64,000 bases of DNA from Pseudomonadota bacterium (GCA_008501585.1 QQUN01000050.1:25579-89578); one strand, 5' to 3'; positions 37,226-46,490 are shown, numbered from the stretch's first letter. Notes: generated by a model from the letters alone, not told the origin. Translations and numbers: made by a program.

Positions 37226-37243
37226 CCAGACGGTAGCGTATGG
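37226..37243. promoter_or_regulatory. TetR operator candidate O4, upstream of enoyl-CoA hydratase
   Basis: CCAGAC-N6-GTATGG has one arm mismatch. It contains the 14-mer ACGGTAGCGTATGG, identical to part of O2 some 2.3 kb away. It sits between the ligase stop and the hydratase start. Confidence 0.6.
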
Positions 37244-37244
37244 A

Positions 37245-38894
37245 TCAGTCGATCGCGTCGGTCGAACGCACGCGCTCGCGCAGCACGAACTTCTGGATCT
37301 TGCCGGTCGAGGTCTTCGGCAGTTCGCTGAAAATGATCTTCTTGGGCAGCTTGTAGCCGGCCAGGTGCTCGCGGCAATGCGCCACCAGCTCGGCCTCGGT
37401 CACGCTGGCGCCTTCACGCAGCTCGATGAAAGCGGCGGGCACCTCGCCCCACTTGTCGTCGGGCGCCGCCACCACGGCCACGGCCATCACCGCCGGGTGC
37501 TTGTAGAGCGCATCCTCGACCTCGATCGAGGAGATGTTCTCGCCCCCGGAGATGATGATGTCCTTGGAGCGGTCCTTGATCTTGACGTAGCCGTCGGGCT
37601 GCATCACGGCCAGGTCGCCGGTGTGGAACCAGCCGCCGCGCAAGGCCTCGCGCGTGGCTTTGGGGTTCTTGAGGTAGCCCTTCATCACCAGATTGCCGCG
37701 GAACATGATCTCGCCCATGGTTTCGCCGTCGCGCGGCACCGGCTGCATGGTCTCGGGGTTCATCACCGTGATGCCTTCCTGGGCATGGTAGGTCACACCC
37801 TGGCGGCCATTGAGCCGCACCTGTTCGGCCAGCGGCAGGTCGGCCCATTCATCGTGCTTGGCGCAGACTGCCGCGGGGCCATAGGTCTCGGTCAGGCCAT
37901 ACACATGGGTCAGTTCCACACCGATCTTCGCCATGCCCTCGATCACCGAGGCCGGCGGCGGTGCCGCGGCGACCAGGCCATTGACCTTGTGGTTGATGCC
38001 CTCGCGCATCGCCGCCGGCGCGTTGGCCAGCATCGAATGCACAATCGGCGCGCCGCAGTAGTGGGTCACGCCGTGCTGGCGGATGGCGTCGAAGATGAGC
38101 GCCGGGTCCACCCGCCGCAGGCACACGTTCACCCCGGCATTGGCGGCCATCGTCCAGGGGAAACACCAGCCGTTGCAGTGGAACATCGGCAAGGTCCACA
38201 GATACACCGCATGCGGCGCCATGCCCCAGGAGACGATGTTCGACATGGCGTTGAGGTAGGCGCCGCGGTGGTGATAGACCACGCCTTTCGGGTCGCCGGT
38301 GGTGCCCGAGGTGTAGTTGAGCGAGATGGCGTCCCACTCGTCCGCCGGCATCTCGAAGGCAAATTCCGGATCGCCCTCGGCCAGCAAGGCTTCGTAGTCG
38401 ACACTGCCGACGCGCTCGCCGGGGCCGGTGAATTCGGGGTCGTCCACGTCGACCACCAGCAAGTCCTCGCGATTGGCGCGCACCAGCGCCTGGCGCACCA
38501 TCGGCGAGTACTCACGATCGGTGAGCAGCACCCTGGCCTCGCCATGACCGAGGATGAAGGCCACCACGTCGGCGTCGAGCCGGGTGTTGATGGTGTTGAG
38601 CACGGCGCCGATGGCCGGCACGCCAAAGTGCGCCTCGAGCATCTCCGGCGTGTTGTTGAGCACCACCGCCACCGTGTCGCCCCGGCCGACGCCACGCGCC
38701 TTGAGCGCCGAGGCCAGGCGCCGGCTGCGCGTGAACATCTCGCGCCAGGTGTAGCGCCGCGCGCCATGGATCACGGCCAGGCGGTCGGGATACACCGCCG
38801 CGCTGCGCACCAGAAAGCTCAGCGGCGACAGCGGGACATAGTTGGCATCGCATCGATCGAGGCCTTCGGCATACGGGCTGGACGTCACGGTCAT
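37245..38894 (-). CDS. AMP-forming acyl-CoA synthetase (DmdB-like)
   Basis: A 549-residue ANL-family ligase. Adenylation motifs: ISLNYTSGTTGDPKGVVYHH (P-loop), THVYGLTETYGPA, GGWFHTGDLAVMQPDGYVKI and DRSKDIIISGGENISSIEVE, with the catalytic Lys in LPKTSTGKIQKFVLR. It activates a carboxylic acid to acyl-CoA using ATP. The sequence belongs to the large DmdB/medium-chain acyl-CoA ligase group, whose substrates range from methylmercaptopropionate to fatty or branched acids. With the hydratase, dehydrogenase and ETF it could form a complete beta-oxidation entry; a thiolase and hydroxyacyl-CoA dehydrogenase are not in the window. Confidence 0.94.
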   Translation of the reverse strand: MTVTSSPYAEGLDRCDANYVPLSPLSFLVRSAAVYPDRLAVIHGARRYTWREMFTRSRRLASALKARGVGRGDTVAVVLNNTPEMLEAHFGVPAIGAVLNTINTRLDADVVAFILGHGEARVLLTDREYSPMVRQALVRANREDLLVVDVDDPEFTGPGERVGSVDYEALLAEGDPEFAFEMPADEWDAISLNYTSGTTGDPKGVVYHHRGAYLNAMSNIVSWGMAPHAVYLWTLPMFHCNGWCFPWTMAANAGVNVCLRRVDPALIFDAIRQHGVTHYCGAPIVHSMLANAPAAMREGINHKVNGLVAAAPPPASVIEGMAKIGVELTHVYGLTETYGPAAVCAKHDEWADLPLAEQVRLNGRQGVTYHAQEGITVMNPETMQPVPRDGETMGEIMFRGNLVMKGYLKNPKATREALRGGWFHTGDLAVMQPDGYVKIKDRSKDIIISGGENISSIEVEDALYKHPAVMAVAVVAAPDDKWGEVPAAFIELREGASVTEAELVAHCREHLAGYKLPKKIIFSELPKTSTGKIQKFVLRERVRSTDAID

Positions 38895-38942
38895 GAATCG
38901 CTCCTGAAGGTTGCGGTTGGAAGTGGCGGGCCGCTGCGCCGT

Positions 38943-39563
38943 TCAGCGCGAGCAACGTGCCCGGTAGGTGTCGGCGCCGGCGTTTGACGACTCCAGCCCG
39001 GCCAGCCACTGGCCAACCTCGACCGTGAGCCGGTTCACCCCGGCACGCATGGCGACCACGCCGCCCGCGGCGTCGGCGGTCGGGGCGGGGACTTCAACGG
39101 CAAAGGCCTGGTGCGCCAGCACTGCGTCGGTACGGGGTGCGAGCAGGCTGGCCCGCAGCTCGATCAGGCCCACGCTGCGGTCGACGGTATCAAAGCGCTG
39201 GATAAACTCGTCCACATCGATGCGCAGCCGGCAGCCCGACCCGTTGGTGGCGGGCAGCGCCTCGATCACCCGGCCGGCCACGATACGGACCATCTCCGAC
39301 GGCATGCCGGCCCAGCGGCTGTTGGTGTAGGCCCGGCGCTCGAGCGGCTGCTGCGGCACCAGCCGGTACTGCATCGCCGACGACGACAGCCACGATGGCG
39401 CAAACACATCGACGCCGACCAGAGGCACCGCCACCTGCACCGGCACATTGCCTTGCGGGCCGATGTCGTAGATGGCAAAGGATTCCGGGATCACGCCGAA
39501 ACTGTTGCAGCCACTGAGGCCAATGAACAGGCAGGCCGCGACCCACCCCTTGCGTTGTGTCAT
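38943..39563 (-). CDS. ABC-type transport auxiliary lipoprotein (PqiC-like)
   Basis: A 206-residue lipoprotein: MTQRKGWVAACLFIGLSGC gives the signal and lipobox LSGC. The body (SFAIYDIGPQGNVPVQVAVP, then APSWLSSSAMQYRLV, and LRIDVDEFIQRFD) matches the PqiC/YmbA auxiliary-lipoprotein family, which forms outer-membrane rings partnering MCE tunnels. ATG 39563 is preferred over the GTG at 39569 because GGAG spacing is right. It is the last gene of the ppx-MCE operon, 18 nt after the MCE gene, and completes a trans-envelope lipid transport path. Confidence 0.88.
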   Translation of the reverse strand: MTQRKGWVAACLFIGLSGCNSFGVIPESFAIYDIGPQGNVPVQVAVPLVGVDVFAPSWLSSSAMQYRLVPQQPLERRAYTNSRWAGMPSEMVRIVAGRVIEALPATNGSGCRLRIDVDEFIQRFDTVDRSVGLIELRASLLAPRTDAVLAHQAFAVEVPAPTADAAGGVVAMRAGVNRLTVEVGQWLAGLESSNAGADTYRARCSR

Positions 39564-39581
39564 TCGCACATCTCCTGTGTC

Positions 39582-40529
39582 TCAGCGCACCGGCGGCACG
39601 GCAAAGCCCTGCTCGCCTGGCCCCGGGGCCTGCGCACCACGGCCCAGCAGCAGCATCTGCGGCGAGGCGTCGACTTCCTCGATCAGGCGGGTCAGCCGCT
39701 GCGACGTCACCGTCAGCTCCTTCATCAAGCTGTTCAAGCGCGGCAAGGTGCCGTTGAGCAAGCCATCGCCGGTGGCGACGGCGGTCTGGTCGATATGGTC
39801 GCTCACGTCCTGCAGCTTGAGCAGCAATCCGCGCAGCTCGACCAGCGTCGGGCCGGCCTGCTCGGTGGCGACCGTCAGGTTGGCCAGACTGCGGGTCAGG
39901 TGCTGGCGATTTTCCGGGGTCAGGAAACGGCGCGCCTCGGCGAGCACCTCGGGCGCCGCCGCAAAGGTCTCGTCCATGCCCTTGACGGCGGATTCGAGCC
40001 GCGTCATGGTCGCCTCGACCCGCGCCACGGACTTCTCATCGAACACCCGTTCGACCTGCGCCGCGATCTTGCGGAACTGGTCGAGCGCCTGCACGGCCAC
40101 CGACGACAACTCGTCGAGCAAGCCGGACGAGAGCGCAATCCGCGGCGGCTCACCGCCCTCGCCCACCAGCGGACGCGGATCGGTGCCGCGGTCGTCGAGT
40201 TGGATGAAGGCCAGCCCCGTCACCCCCTGGTATCCGAGCGAGGCGGTGGTCCCGTGAGTCACCGGCAGATCGGTGCGCAGGCTGACGCGCACCAGGATGT
40301 TCTGCGGGTCCGCCTGGTCGATCGAGATCGACTCGACCCGCCCGGCCGAAATGCCGCGGTAGCGCACCGCTGCCTGCAGGTTGAGCCCGGTGATGCTGCC
40401 CCGGCTGACCAGCACCAGCGTCCGCGTCGCTTCGCGCTCGCCCGAGAACCACCACACCGCGGCCACCGTGGCCGCGCCGAGCAAGAGCACGAACAGGCCG
40501 GCCAGAATGGCATGCGCCCGGTTTTCCAT
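39582..40529 (-). CDS. MCE-domain lipid transport protein (MlaD/PqiB-like)
   Basis: A 315-residue protein with an N-terminal membrane anchor (AHAILAGLFVLLLGAATVAAVWWF) and one MCE domain (about 38-115: GLNLQAAVRYRGISAGRVES and LGYQGVTGLAFIQLD). A long helical C-terminal part (about 140-290) with coiled-coil character follows. Such proteins form hexameric rings that ferry phospholipids across the periplasm. The helical tail suggests a tunnel or needle extension. It overlaps functionally with the ATPase and permease genes directly upstream (3-nt gap). Confidence 0.93.
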   Translation of the reverse strand: MENRAHAILAGLFVLLLGAATVAAVWWFSGEREATRTLVLVSRGSITGLNLQAAVRYRGISAGRVESISIDQADPQNILVRVSLRTDLPVTHGTTASLGYQGVTGLAFIQLDDRGTDPRPLVGEGGEPPRIALSSGLLDELSSVAVQALDQFRKIAAQVERVFDEKSVARVEATMTRLESAVKGMDETFAAAPEVLAEARRFLTPENRQHLTRSLANLTVATEQAGPTLVELRGLLLKLQDVSDHIDQTAVATGDGLLNGTLPRLNSLMKELTVTSQRLTRLIEEVDASPQMLLLGRGAQAPGPGEQGFAVPPVR

Positions 40530-40532
40530 GAC

Positions 40533-41306
40533 TTACGCTCCCTGCCCCCGCGTCAGCGCACGTGCACTGCGCTCGCTGAGGAAAAATTCCTGAATGAAAG
40601 GATGCTCGATCCGCATCACCGCTTCCAGCGTATCGAAGGCCAGGATGCGGCGCTCGGCCAGCACGGCGACCTTCGACGACAAGGCCGCCAGGGTGTCCAG
40701 ATCATGCGTGACCAGCACCACGGTCAGCCCGAGCTGCTGCTGCAGGTCGCGGATCAAGGCCACGAAGGACGCGCTGCGCGTCGGGTCGAGACCGGCGGTG
40801 GGCTCGTCGAGCAGCAGCAGTTCGGGCTCCAGCGCCAGCGCGCGGGCCAGCGCCACACGCTTGATCATGCCGCCGGACAGCTCGGCCGGCATCAGTGCCG
40901 CATGGCTGGGCAACAACTCGACCATCGCCAGCTTGAGCGCGACCAGTTCGCGGATTTCGTCTTCGGTGGCGATACCCGCTTCACGCAACGGAAACGCAAT
41001 GTTTTCGTAGACCGTGAAGGCCGAGAACAGCGCCCCGCCCTGAAAACACATGGCAAAGCGCCGGCGACGCTGGCGCTGCACCTCGCGGTTGCCGGCAAAC
41101 AGCGGCTCGTCGAAGAGCCGCACCTCGCCCTCGGTCGGCGTCAGCAGACCCACCATCTGGCGCAGCAAGGTCGTCTTGCCGCTGCCCGAGCCGCCCACCA
41201 GCGACACCACCTCACCCGCCGGCACGTCCAGGTCCACGCCCTGGTGCACCCAGTTGCTGCCGAAGCGGGTGCTGACGCCCCGCAGGCTGATCACCGGCGC
41301 GCTCAT
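40533..41306 (-). CDS. ABC transporter ATPase (MlaF-like)
   Basis: A 257-residue ATPase. The start is ATG 41306 (MSAPVISLRGVSTRFGSNWV) with AGGAGG upstream. Walker A SLVGGSGSGKTTLLRQMVG, Q-loop MCFQGGALFSAFTVYENIAF, signature LSGGMIKRVALARALALEPE, Walker B LLLLDEPTAGLDP and the switch His in VLVTHDLDTLAAL are all intact. The GGALF(S) after the Q-loop is characteristic of MlaF-type lipid transporters. It powers the MCE complex at the inner membrane. An 80-nt gap with a small GC hairpin (CCTCCCC/GGGGAGG) separates it from the permease gene upstream. Confidence 0.95.
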   Translation of the reverse strand: MSAPVISLRGVSTRFGSNWVHQGVDLDVPAGEVVSLVGGSGSGKTTLLRQMVGLLTPTEGEVRLFDEPLFAGNREVQRQRRRRFAMCFQGGALFSAFTVYENIAFPLREAGIATEDEIRELVALKLAMVELLPSHAALMPAELSGGMIKRVALARALALEPELLLLDEPTAGLDPTRSASFVALIRDLQQQLGLTVVLVTHDLDTLAALSSKVAVLAERRILAFDTLEAVMRIEHPFIQEFFLSERSARALTRGQGA

Positions 41307-41385
41307 TCGACGACCCTCCTGTCGCTGACGCGACACCCTCCCCGGGGGAGGTTCGCACGCCCTTCGGGCGGCCGGGCGGGCGCGC

Positions 41386-42498
41386 TCATACCGGCACCCC
41401 GATCGAGCGGGTGGCGATGGCGAACACCGCGTCGACGAGGATCACGAGGGTGATCGAGGTCACCACCGAGGCGGTGGTGTTGGCGCTGAGGCTTTCGGTG
41501 TTGGGCTTGACCCGCAGGCCGAAGTGGCAGGCCACCAGCGCGATCAGCACGCCGAACACCGCCCCCTTGCCGAGAGCGATGAACAGGTTCGCCGGCGGCA
41601 CCACCTTGGGCAGGGTCTCGATGAAGAATCCGTAGCTCAGGCCCAGCTGCAGTTCTGCCGACAGCATGCCGCCCACCAGCGCCACGCCGGAGGTCCACAA
41701 CACCAGCAGCGGCATGGCCACCGACAGCGCCATCACCTTGGGCAGCACCAGCCGCACATAATTGGAGATGCCCATCACGGTGAGCGCATCGACCTCTTCG
41801 GTCACCCGCATCACGCCGAGCTGCGCGGTCATCGCCGAGCCGGATCGCCCCGCCACCAGCACCGACACCAGCACCGGGCCAAGCTCGCGGATGATGCCCA
41901 GACCAAGGATGTTGACGATGAAAATGTCGGCGCCAAAGGCCTTGAGCTGCAAGGCCGACAGATAGGACAGCACCACGCCGATCAGAAAGCCCACCAGCGC
42001 GCTCACCGGCATCGCCTTGACCCCGACCTTGAACAGATTGGCCGAAAACTCCTTGAGCGGCCAGTGGCGCGGACGCAGCAGCAGGTGCAGGCAATCGAGG
42101 GTCAGCCGGCCGATCAGGGCGAGGAAATCGCCAAGATGGGCCACCAGCCCCAGCGCGACGGCACCAAGCGCGGCCAGCGCGTCCACCGGGCCAAACGGCG
42201 GGCGCCGTGGGACGGGCGCGCCGTCCGACGCGGCGAGGCGGTCGAACTGCGGTGCGAACGCCTCGGGCAGCACCAGTTGTGCCGGCTGGCGCCCGCCCCA
42301 GGCACGCCACAGCAGCAGCGCACCGAAGCTGTCCAGGCGGGTCAGCGACGACAGGTCCCACGCCGCCGCGGGCGCGGCGGCCAGCTCGCGGCGCAGGCGG
42401 GCCACATGCGGGCCGAGCGCCAGCAAGGTCCAGTCGCCCGACGGGCACAGCCGGCCGTCGGTCTGGCGCAGTTCCGGCACACGGATCGCGTCGGCCAT
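41386..42498 (-). CDS. MlaE-family lipid ABC permease with N-terminal STAS-like domain
   Basis: A 370-residue protein. The start is ATG 42498 (MADAIRVPELRQTDGRLCPS). The first ~110 residues look like a STAS-type domain (WDLSSLTRLDSFGALLLWRA), joined to an MlaE permease domain (about 115-370) with five or six spans. Conserved segments are LKEFSANLFKVGVKAMPVSA, LVSVLVAGRSGSAMTAQLGVM and EEVDALTVMGISNYVRLVLP. The E. coli system has the STAS protein MlaB as a separate subunit; here it appears fused, and I see no separate mlaB. It starts 11 nt after ppx, so both are in one operon. Confidence 0.93.
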   Translation of the reverse strand: MADAIRVPELRQTDGRLCPSGDWTLLALGPHVARLRRELAAAPAAAWDLSSLTRLDSFGALLLWRAWGGRQPAQLVLPEAFAPQFDRLAASDGAPVPRRPPFGPVDALAALGAVALGLVAHLGDFLALIGRLTLDCLHLLLRPRHWPLKEFSANLFKVGVKAMPVSALVGFLIGVVLSYLSALQLKAFGADIFIVNILGLGIIRELGPVLVSVLVAGRSGSAMTAQLGVMRVTEEVDALTVMGISNYVRLVLPKVMALSVAMPLLVLWTSGVALVGGMLSAELQLGLSYGFFIETLPKVVPPANLFIALGKGAVFGVLIALVACHFGLRVKPNTESLSANTTASVVTSITLVILVDAVFAIATRSIGVPV

Positions 42499-42509
42499 GG
42501 CGCAGGCTC

Positions 42510-44012
42510 TCAGGCCGTCAGGGCAAACCCGGCACGGGCGGAGACGGTCAGCGGATGCCCCAGTGCCGACCACTGTGCCACCTCGTCGGCCAGGGTCGCC
42601 GCCGTCAACGGCAAGGCGTCCAGCCAGGCCTTGTCGGCCACCACGGAAAAACCGCTGCCCCTGCGCTCGATGCCCACGGGCGGACGGCCCCGGGCGTCGC
42701 GCGCGCGGTGGAACACCACGGCCAGCCGCAGGCAGACGATGAGCAGCCAGTCGCTGCTGGCCGGATCGAGGCTGGCGATGCGCGAGAGTTTGCCCCGATG
42801 TGCCAGCACCAGGCGCGCCAGGCGGCCCTGGTCCATGCGCGAGAAGCCCGGCATGTCGGCATTGCCCAGAATGTAGGCGCTGTGCTTGTGGTAGCCGGAG
42901 TGGGCAACCGAAATGCCCACTTCATGCAGCAGTGCGGCCCAGCGCAGGTAGCGCCGATCAAGGGTGTCCTCCTGCGCGCCGACCGGGTCGAGCTGCTCAA
43001 AAAGGAAAGCGGCGGTGTCGGCCACGCGGTCGGCCTGCTTGCGGTCGACCCGGTAGCGTGTGGCGAAGGCCTCGACCGTCGCGTCACGCAGGTCGTCGTG
43101 GTGGTAGCGGCCGAGCAGGTCATAGAGCACGCCGAGGCGCAGCGCGCCTTCGGAGAACACCATTTCCTTGAGCTTGAACGCCTTGAGCACCGCAATCATG
43201 ATCGCCAGGCCGCCGGGGAGCACCGGCAGGCGGTCGGCCTTGATGCCGCTGAGCGACAGCGCATCGAGCCGCCCCGCCTTGATCAGCGCGGTGCGCAGCT
43301 TCTCCAGGCCGGCCAGGGTGATGCGCCCATCGGTGTAGCCATTGCCGCGCAGGATATCGCTGAGCGACTTGGCCGTGCCGCTGGAGCCCACGGCCAGCTC
43401 CCAGCCCACCTCGGAGAAGGGCACGGCGATCGTCTGGAGTTCGCGCTGGGCGGCCAGGTCGGCCTCCTGGAAGCCGCGCCGGTCGAGCCGCCCGTCCGGA
43501 AAGTAGCGCAGGCTGAAGCTGACACAGCCCATGTACAGCGACTCCAGTTCCAGCGGCTGGAAAGCCCGACCAATGACGAACTCGGTCGAGCCGCCGCCGA
43601 TATCGACCACCAGTTGCTGGCGCTGCGGATCGGCCAGCGAATGCGCCACGCCGATATAGATCAGGCGCGCCTCCTCACGACCGGCGATGACTTCGATCGG
43701 GAAGCCCAGCGCCGCCTCGGCACGGATCAGGAACTCCGGCGCATTCTTGGCCACCCGCAAGGTGTTGGTCGCCACCGCACGCACCTGCGCCGGCTTGAAG
43801 CCCGCCAGGCGCTCGCGGAAGCGGCTCAGCGCCATGGTGCCGCGGGTCTGCGCGGCCGAATCGAGGTACTTCTCGGCCGACAGGCCGGCCGCCAGCCGGA
43901 CCGGCTCCTTGAGCCCATCGAGAGGATAGATCTGGTCATTGACGATGCGCCCGACCTGAAGGCGAAAGCTGTTGGAACCCAGATCGATGGCAGCGATCAA
44001 TTCATTGGACAT
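42510..44012 (-). CDS. ppx: Exopolyphosphatase (Ppx/GppA)
   Basis: A 500-residue protein. The start is ATG 44012 (MSNELIAAIDLGSNSFRLQV). Actin-like phosphatase motifs: AIDLGSNSFRLQVG, GREEARLIYIGVAHSLA with the catalytic Glu, and VVDIGGGSTEFVIG. The C-terminal HD-like helical part includes LHEVGISVAHSGYHKHSAYI. It hydrolyses terminal phosphate from polyphosphate, or pppGpp in the GppA branch; adjacency to ppk1 favours polyphosphate. It is divergent from ppk1 with 113 bp between starts, and it leads the MCE lipid transport operon. Confidence 0.95.
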   Translation of the reverse strand: MSNELIAAIDLGSNSFRLQVGRIVNDQIYPLDGLKEPVRLAAGLSAEKYLDSAAQTRGTMALSRFRERLAGFKPAQVRAVATNTLRVAKNAPEFLIRAEAALGFPIEVIAGREEARLIYIGVAHSLADPQRQQLVVDIGGGSTEFVIGRAFQPLELESLYMGCVSFSLRYFPDGRLDRRGFQEADLAAQRELQTIAVPFSEVGWELAVGSSGTAKSLSDILRGNGYTDGRITLAGLEKLRTALIKAGRLDALSLSGIKADRLPVLPGGLAIMIAVLKAFKLKEMVFSEGALRLGVLYDLLGRYHHDDLRDATVEAFATRYRVDRKQADRVADTAAFLFEQLDPVGAQEDTLDRRYLRWAALLHEVGISVAHSGYHKHSAYILGNADMPGFSRMDQGRLARLVLAHRGKLSRIASLDPASSDWLLIVCLRLAVVFHRARDARGRPPVGIERRGSGFSVVADKAWLDALPLTAATLADEVAQWSALGHPLTVSARAGFALTA

Positions 44013-44125
44013 GGTGTTACCAGGCAATGCCCGGCTGTGCATGGGCAGACGCCCCGGATTCTAGCACCGACCCGCGGCGCTGCCGCGGCCCGCCGTGCTG
44101 CGCGGCGTTGTCATCGGGATGTAAT

Positions 44126-46264
44126 ATGAATGTCAAAGACTCTCGTTCTTCCGCCGAAACCGATCCGACCGCCGACGCCATGAATCCCGACGACCTCCCG
44201 CACGTGACCTTCATCAACCGCGAACTGTCGCTGCTACAGTTCCAGCAGCGGGTGCTCGCGCAGGCGGCGGACCCGAACGTGCCCTTGCTCGAGCGCCTGC
44301 GCTTCCTGTGCATCGTCTCGAGCAACCTCGACGAATTCTTCGAGATCCGGGTCGGCGGCATCAAGGAGAAGATCCGCCAGGGCCTGCGCACCCCCGACGC
44401 CGAAGACGGCCTGACGCCGCACGAGTTGCTCGACCGGGTCAGCGCCGTGGTGCACGACATCATCGACGAACAATACCGCCTGCTCAACGAGGAGATCCTG
44501 CCCTCGCTGGAGAAGGAAGGCATCACCCTGCTCAAGCGCGAAGCCCTGACCGAGGCGCAACAGGCCTGGGTGGCCGAGTATTTCGAGCGGGAGGTTGCCC
44601 CCGTGCTCACGCCGATCGGACTGGACCCGGCCCACCCCTTCCCGCGGGTGCTCAACAAGAGCCTGAACTTCGCCGTCGAGCTCGACGGGCTCGACGCCTT
44701 CGGCCGCGACACCAACACCGCCATCGTGCAGGCCCCGCGCGCCCTGCCGCGCATCATCCAGATGCCCAGGGACGTCGCCGGCACCGACTACGGCTTCATG
44801 TTCCTGTCGTCGATCCTCCACGCCCATGTGGACAAGCTCTTCCCGGGCATGGCGGTGCTCGGGTGCTACCAGTTCCGCCTCACGCGCAACTCCGACCTGT
44901 TCGTTGACGAAGAAGAGATCACCAACCTGCGCAGCGCGCTCAAGGGCGAACTGCAACAGCGCCACTTCGGCGACTCGGTACGTCTGGAGGTCGCCGACAA
45001 CTGCTCGCAGAGCATGGAAGCCTTCCTGCTGACCCAGTTCGGCCTGTCCGACAAAGACCTCTACCGCACCCCGGGCATCGTCAACCTGGTGCGCCTCATG
45101 CAGCTGCCCGACAGTGTCGACCGCCCCGACCTCACCTTCCGCCCCTTCAAGCCGAGCCTGCCGGCCGGCCTCGGCGGCAGTTCGCCCGACGTCTTTGCCG
45201 CCATCCGCAAGCAGGACATCCTGCTCCACCACCCCTTCGAGAGCTTCACGCCGGTGATCGAGCTGATCAAGGCCGCGGCCGACGATCCGGACGTGCTGGC
45301 CGTCAAGATGACGGTCTATCGCACCGGCACCGACTCGGTGCTGATGGAGCACCTGATGCGCGCCGCGCAGAAGGGCAAGGAAGTCACCGTCGTGCTCGAA
45401 CTGATGGCGCGTTTCGACGAAGAAGCCAACATCGGCTGGGCGGCACGGCTCGAAGAGGTCGGCGCCCATGTGGTGTATGGCGTGTTCGGCTACAAGACCC
45501 ACGCCAAGCTGCTGATGCTGATCCGCCGCGAGGCCGACGGCCTGCGCCGCTATGTGCACCTGGGCACCGGCAACTACCACCCGCGCACCACCCGCTTCTA
45601 CACCGACTTCGGCCTGCTCACCGCCAACCCCGAGATGGGCGAGGACGTGGCCGCCCTGTTCAAGCAGATCACCGGCCTGGGCAAGGCCTCCACGCTGGCG
45701 CATTTGTGGCAGGCCCCCTTTGCCCTGCACGCCAACGTGATCGCCCATATCCAGGCAGAGACCGAGATCGCCCGCGCCGGCCGCAAGGCGCGCATCACGG
45801 CCAAGATGAACGCCCTGCTCGAACCGCAGACCATCATGGCGCTGTATGAAGCCTCGCAGGCCGGCGTCGAGGTGGACCTCATCATCCGCGGCCCCTGCGC
45901 CCTGCGTCCGGGCGTTCCGGGGCTGTCGGAGAACATCCGGGTGCGCTCGATCATCGGCCGCTTCCTGGAGCATCACCGCATCTTCTGCTTCCACGCCGAT
46001 GGCGAGGACAAGCTCTACCTGTCCAGCGCCGACTGGATGGACCGCAACTTCTTCCGCCGCATCGAAACCGCCTTCCCGATTCTCGACCCGCGCCTCAAGC
46101 GCCGCGTCATGAAAGAAGGCTTCCGGGTGTACCTCAACGACAACTGCAACGCCTGGGAAATGCAGTCCGACGGCAGCTACCGTCGCAAGAGCCCGCGCGG
46201 CCCGCGCCACCCCGCCCAGCAGGCGCTGCTCGACATGCTGGTGGCCCCCCGCCCCACGCCCTGA
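44126..46264 (+). CDS. ppk1: Polyphosphate kinase 1
   Basis: A 712-residue PPK1. The start is ATG 44126 (MNVKDSRSSAETDPTADAMN); ATG 44180 is an alternative closer to the E. coli N-terminus. The N domain has FINRELSLLQFQQRVL and SSNLDEFFEIRVGGIKEKI. The catalytic domains have ILLHHPFESFTPVIEL, VYGVFGYKTHAKLLMLIRRE with the autophosphorylated His, LGTGNYHPRTTRFYTDFGLL, and SSADWMDRNFFRRIE. It polymerises ATP gamma-phosphate into polyphosphate. It is divergent from ppx, an arrangement allowing shared phosphate control. The track start 44027 overlaps the ppx promoter region and is unlikely. Confidence 0.96.
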   Translation: MNVKDSRSSAETDPTADAMNPDDLPHVTFINRELSLLQFQQRVLAQAADPNVPLLERLRFLCIVSSNLDEFFEIRVGGIKEKIRQGLRTPDAEDGLTPHELLDRVSAVVHDIIDEQYRLLNEEILPSLEKEGITLLKREALTEAQQAWVAEYFEREVAPVLTPIGLDPAHPFPRVLNKSLNFAVELDGLDAFGRDTNTAIVQAPRALPRIIQMPRDVAGTDYGFMFLSSILHAHVDKLFPGMAVLGCYQFRLTRNSDLFVDEEEITNLRSALKGELQQRHFGDSVRLEVADNCSQSMEAFLLTQFGLSDKDLYRTPGIVNLVRLMQLPDSVDRPDLTFRPFKPSLPAGLGGSSPDVFAAIRKQDILLHHPFESFTPVIELIKAAADDPDVLAVKMTVYRTGTDSVLMEHLMRAAQKGKEVTVVLELMARFDEEANIGWAARLEEVGAHVVYGVFGYKTHAKLLMLIRREADGLRRYVHLGTGNYHPRTTRFYTDFGLLTANPEMGEDVAALFKQITGLGKASTLAHLWQAPFALHANVIAHIQAETEIARAGRKARITAKMNALLEPQTIMALYEASQAGVEVDLIIRGPCALRPGVPGLSENIRVRSIIGRFLEHHRIFCFHADGEDKLYLSSADWMDRNFFRRIETAFPILDPRLKRRVMKEGFRVYLNDNCNAWEMQSDGSYRRKSPRGPRHPAQQALLDMLVAPRPTP

Positions 46265-46490
46265 GAACGGGGCGCAACCTCATCTCGGGCGGGGCCGGCG
46301 GCCAGGCCGAACCTGGCAAACACGCCGCCGCCCGCCTTGCGCTCACAGGATCGACGCGGCACAAGCGCGTGGGCCAGGCAGCCATCGGCTCATGAGCCTG
46401 CGCTGAGCCGCCCAGGCACCGTACGTCACCGCAGCTCAAGCCTGCCGCGTCACCTGCCGTTGCATCTCCCAGGCCAAGCGGGAGACGCGG

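Noticed and set aside
30517-38894. DMSP-demethylation (dmdBCD) pathway
   Set aside because: Ligase and dehydrogenase resemble DmdB/DmdC, but no dmdA is present and these families are widespread in general acyl-CoA metabolism.
46265-46490. Possible small gene between ppk1 and the PAS protein
   Set aside because: No ORF with a ribosome site and no homology-like pattern; treated as ordinary intergenic sequence.
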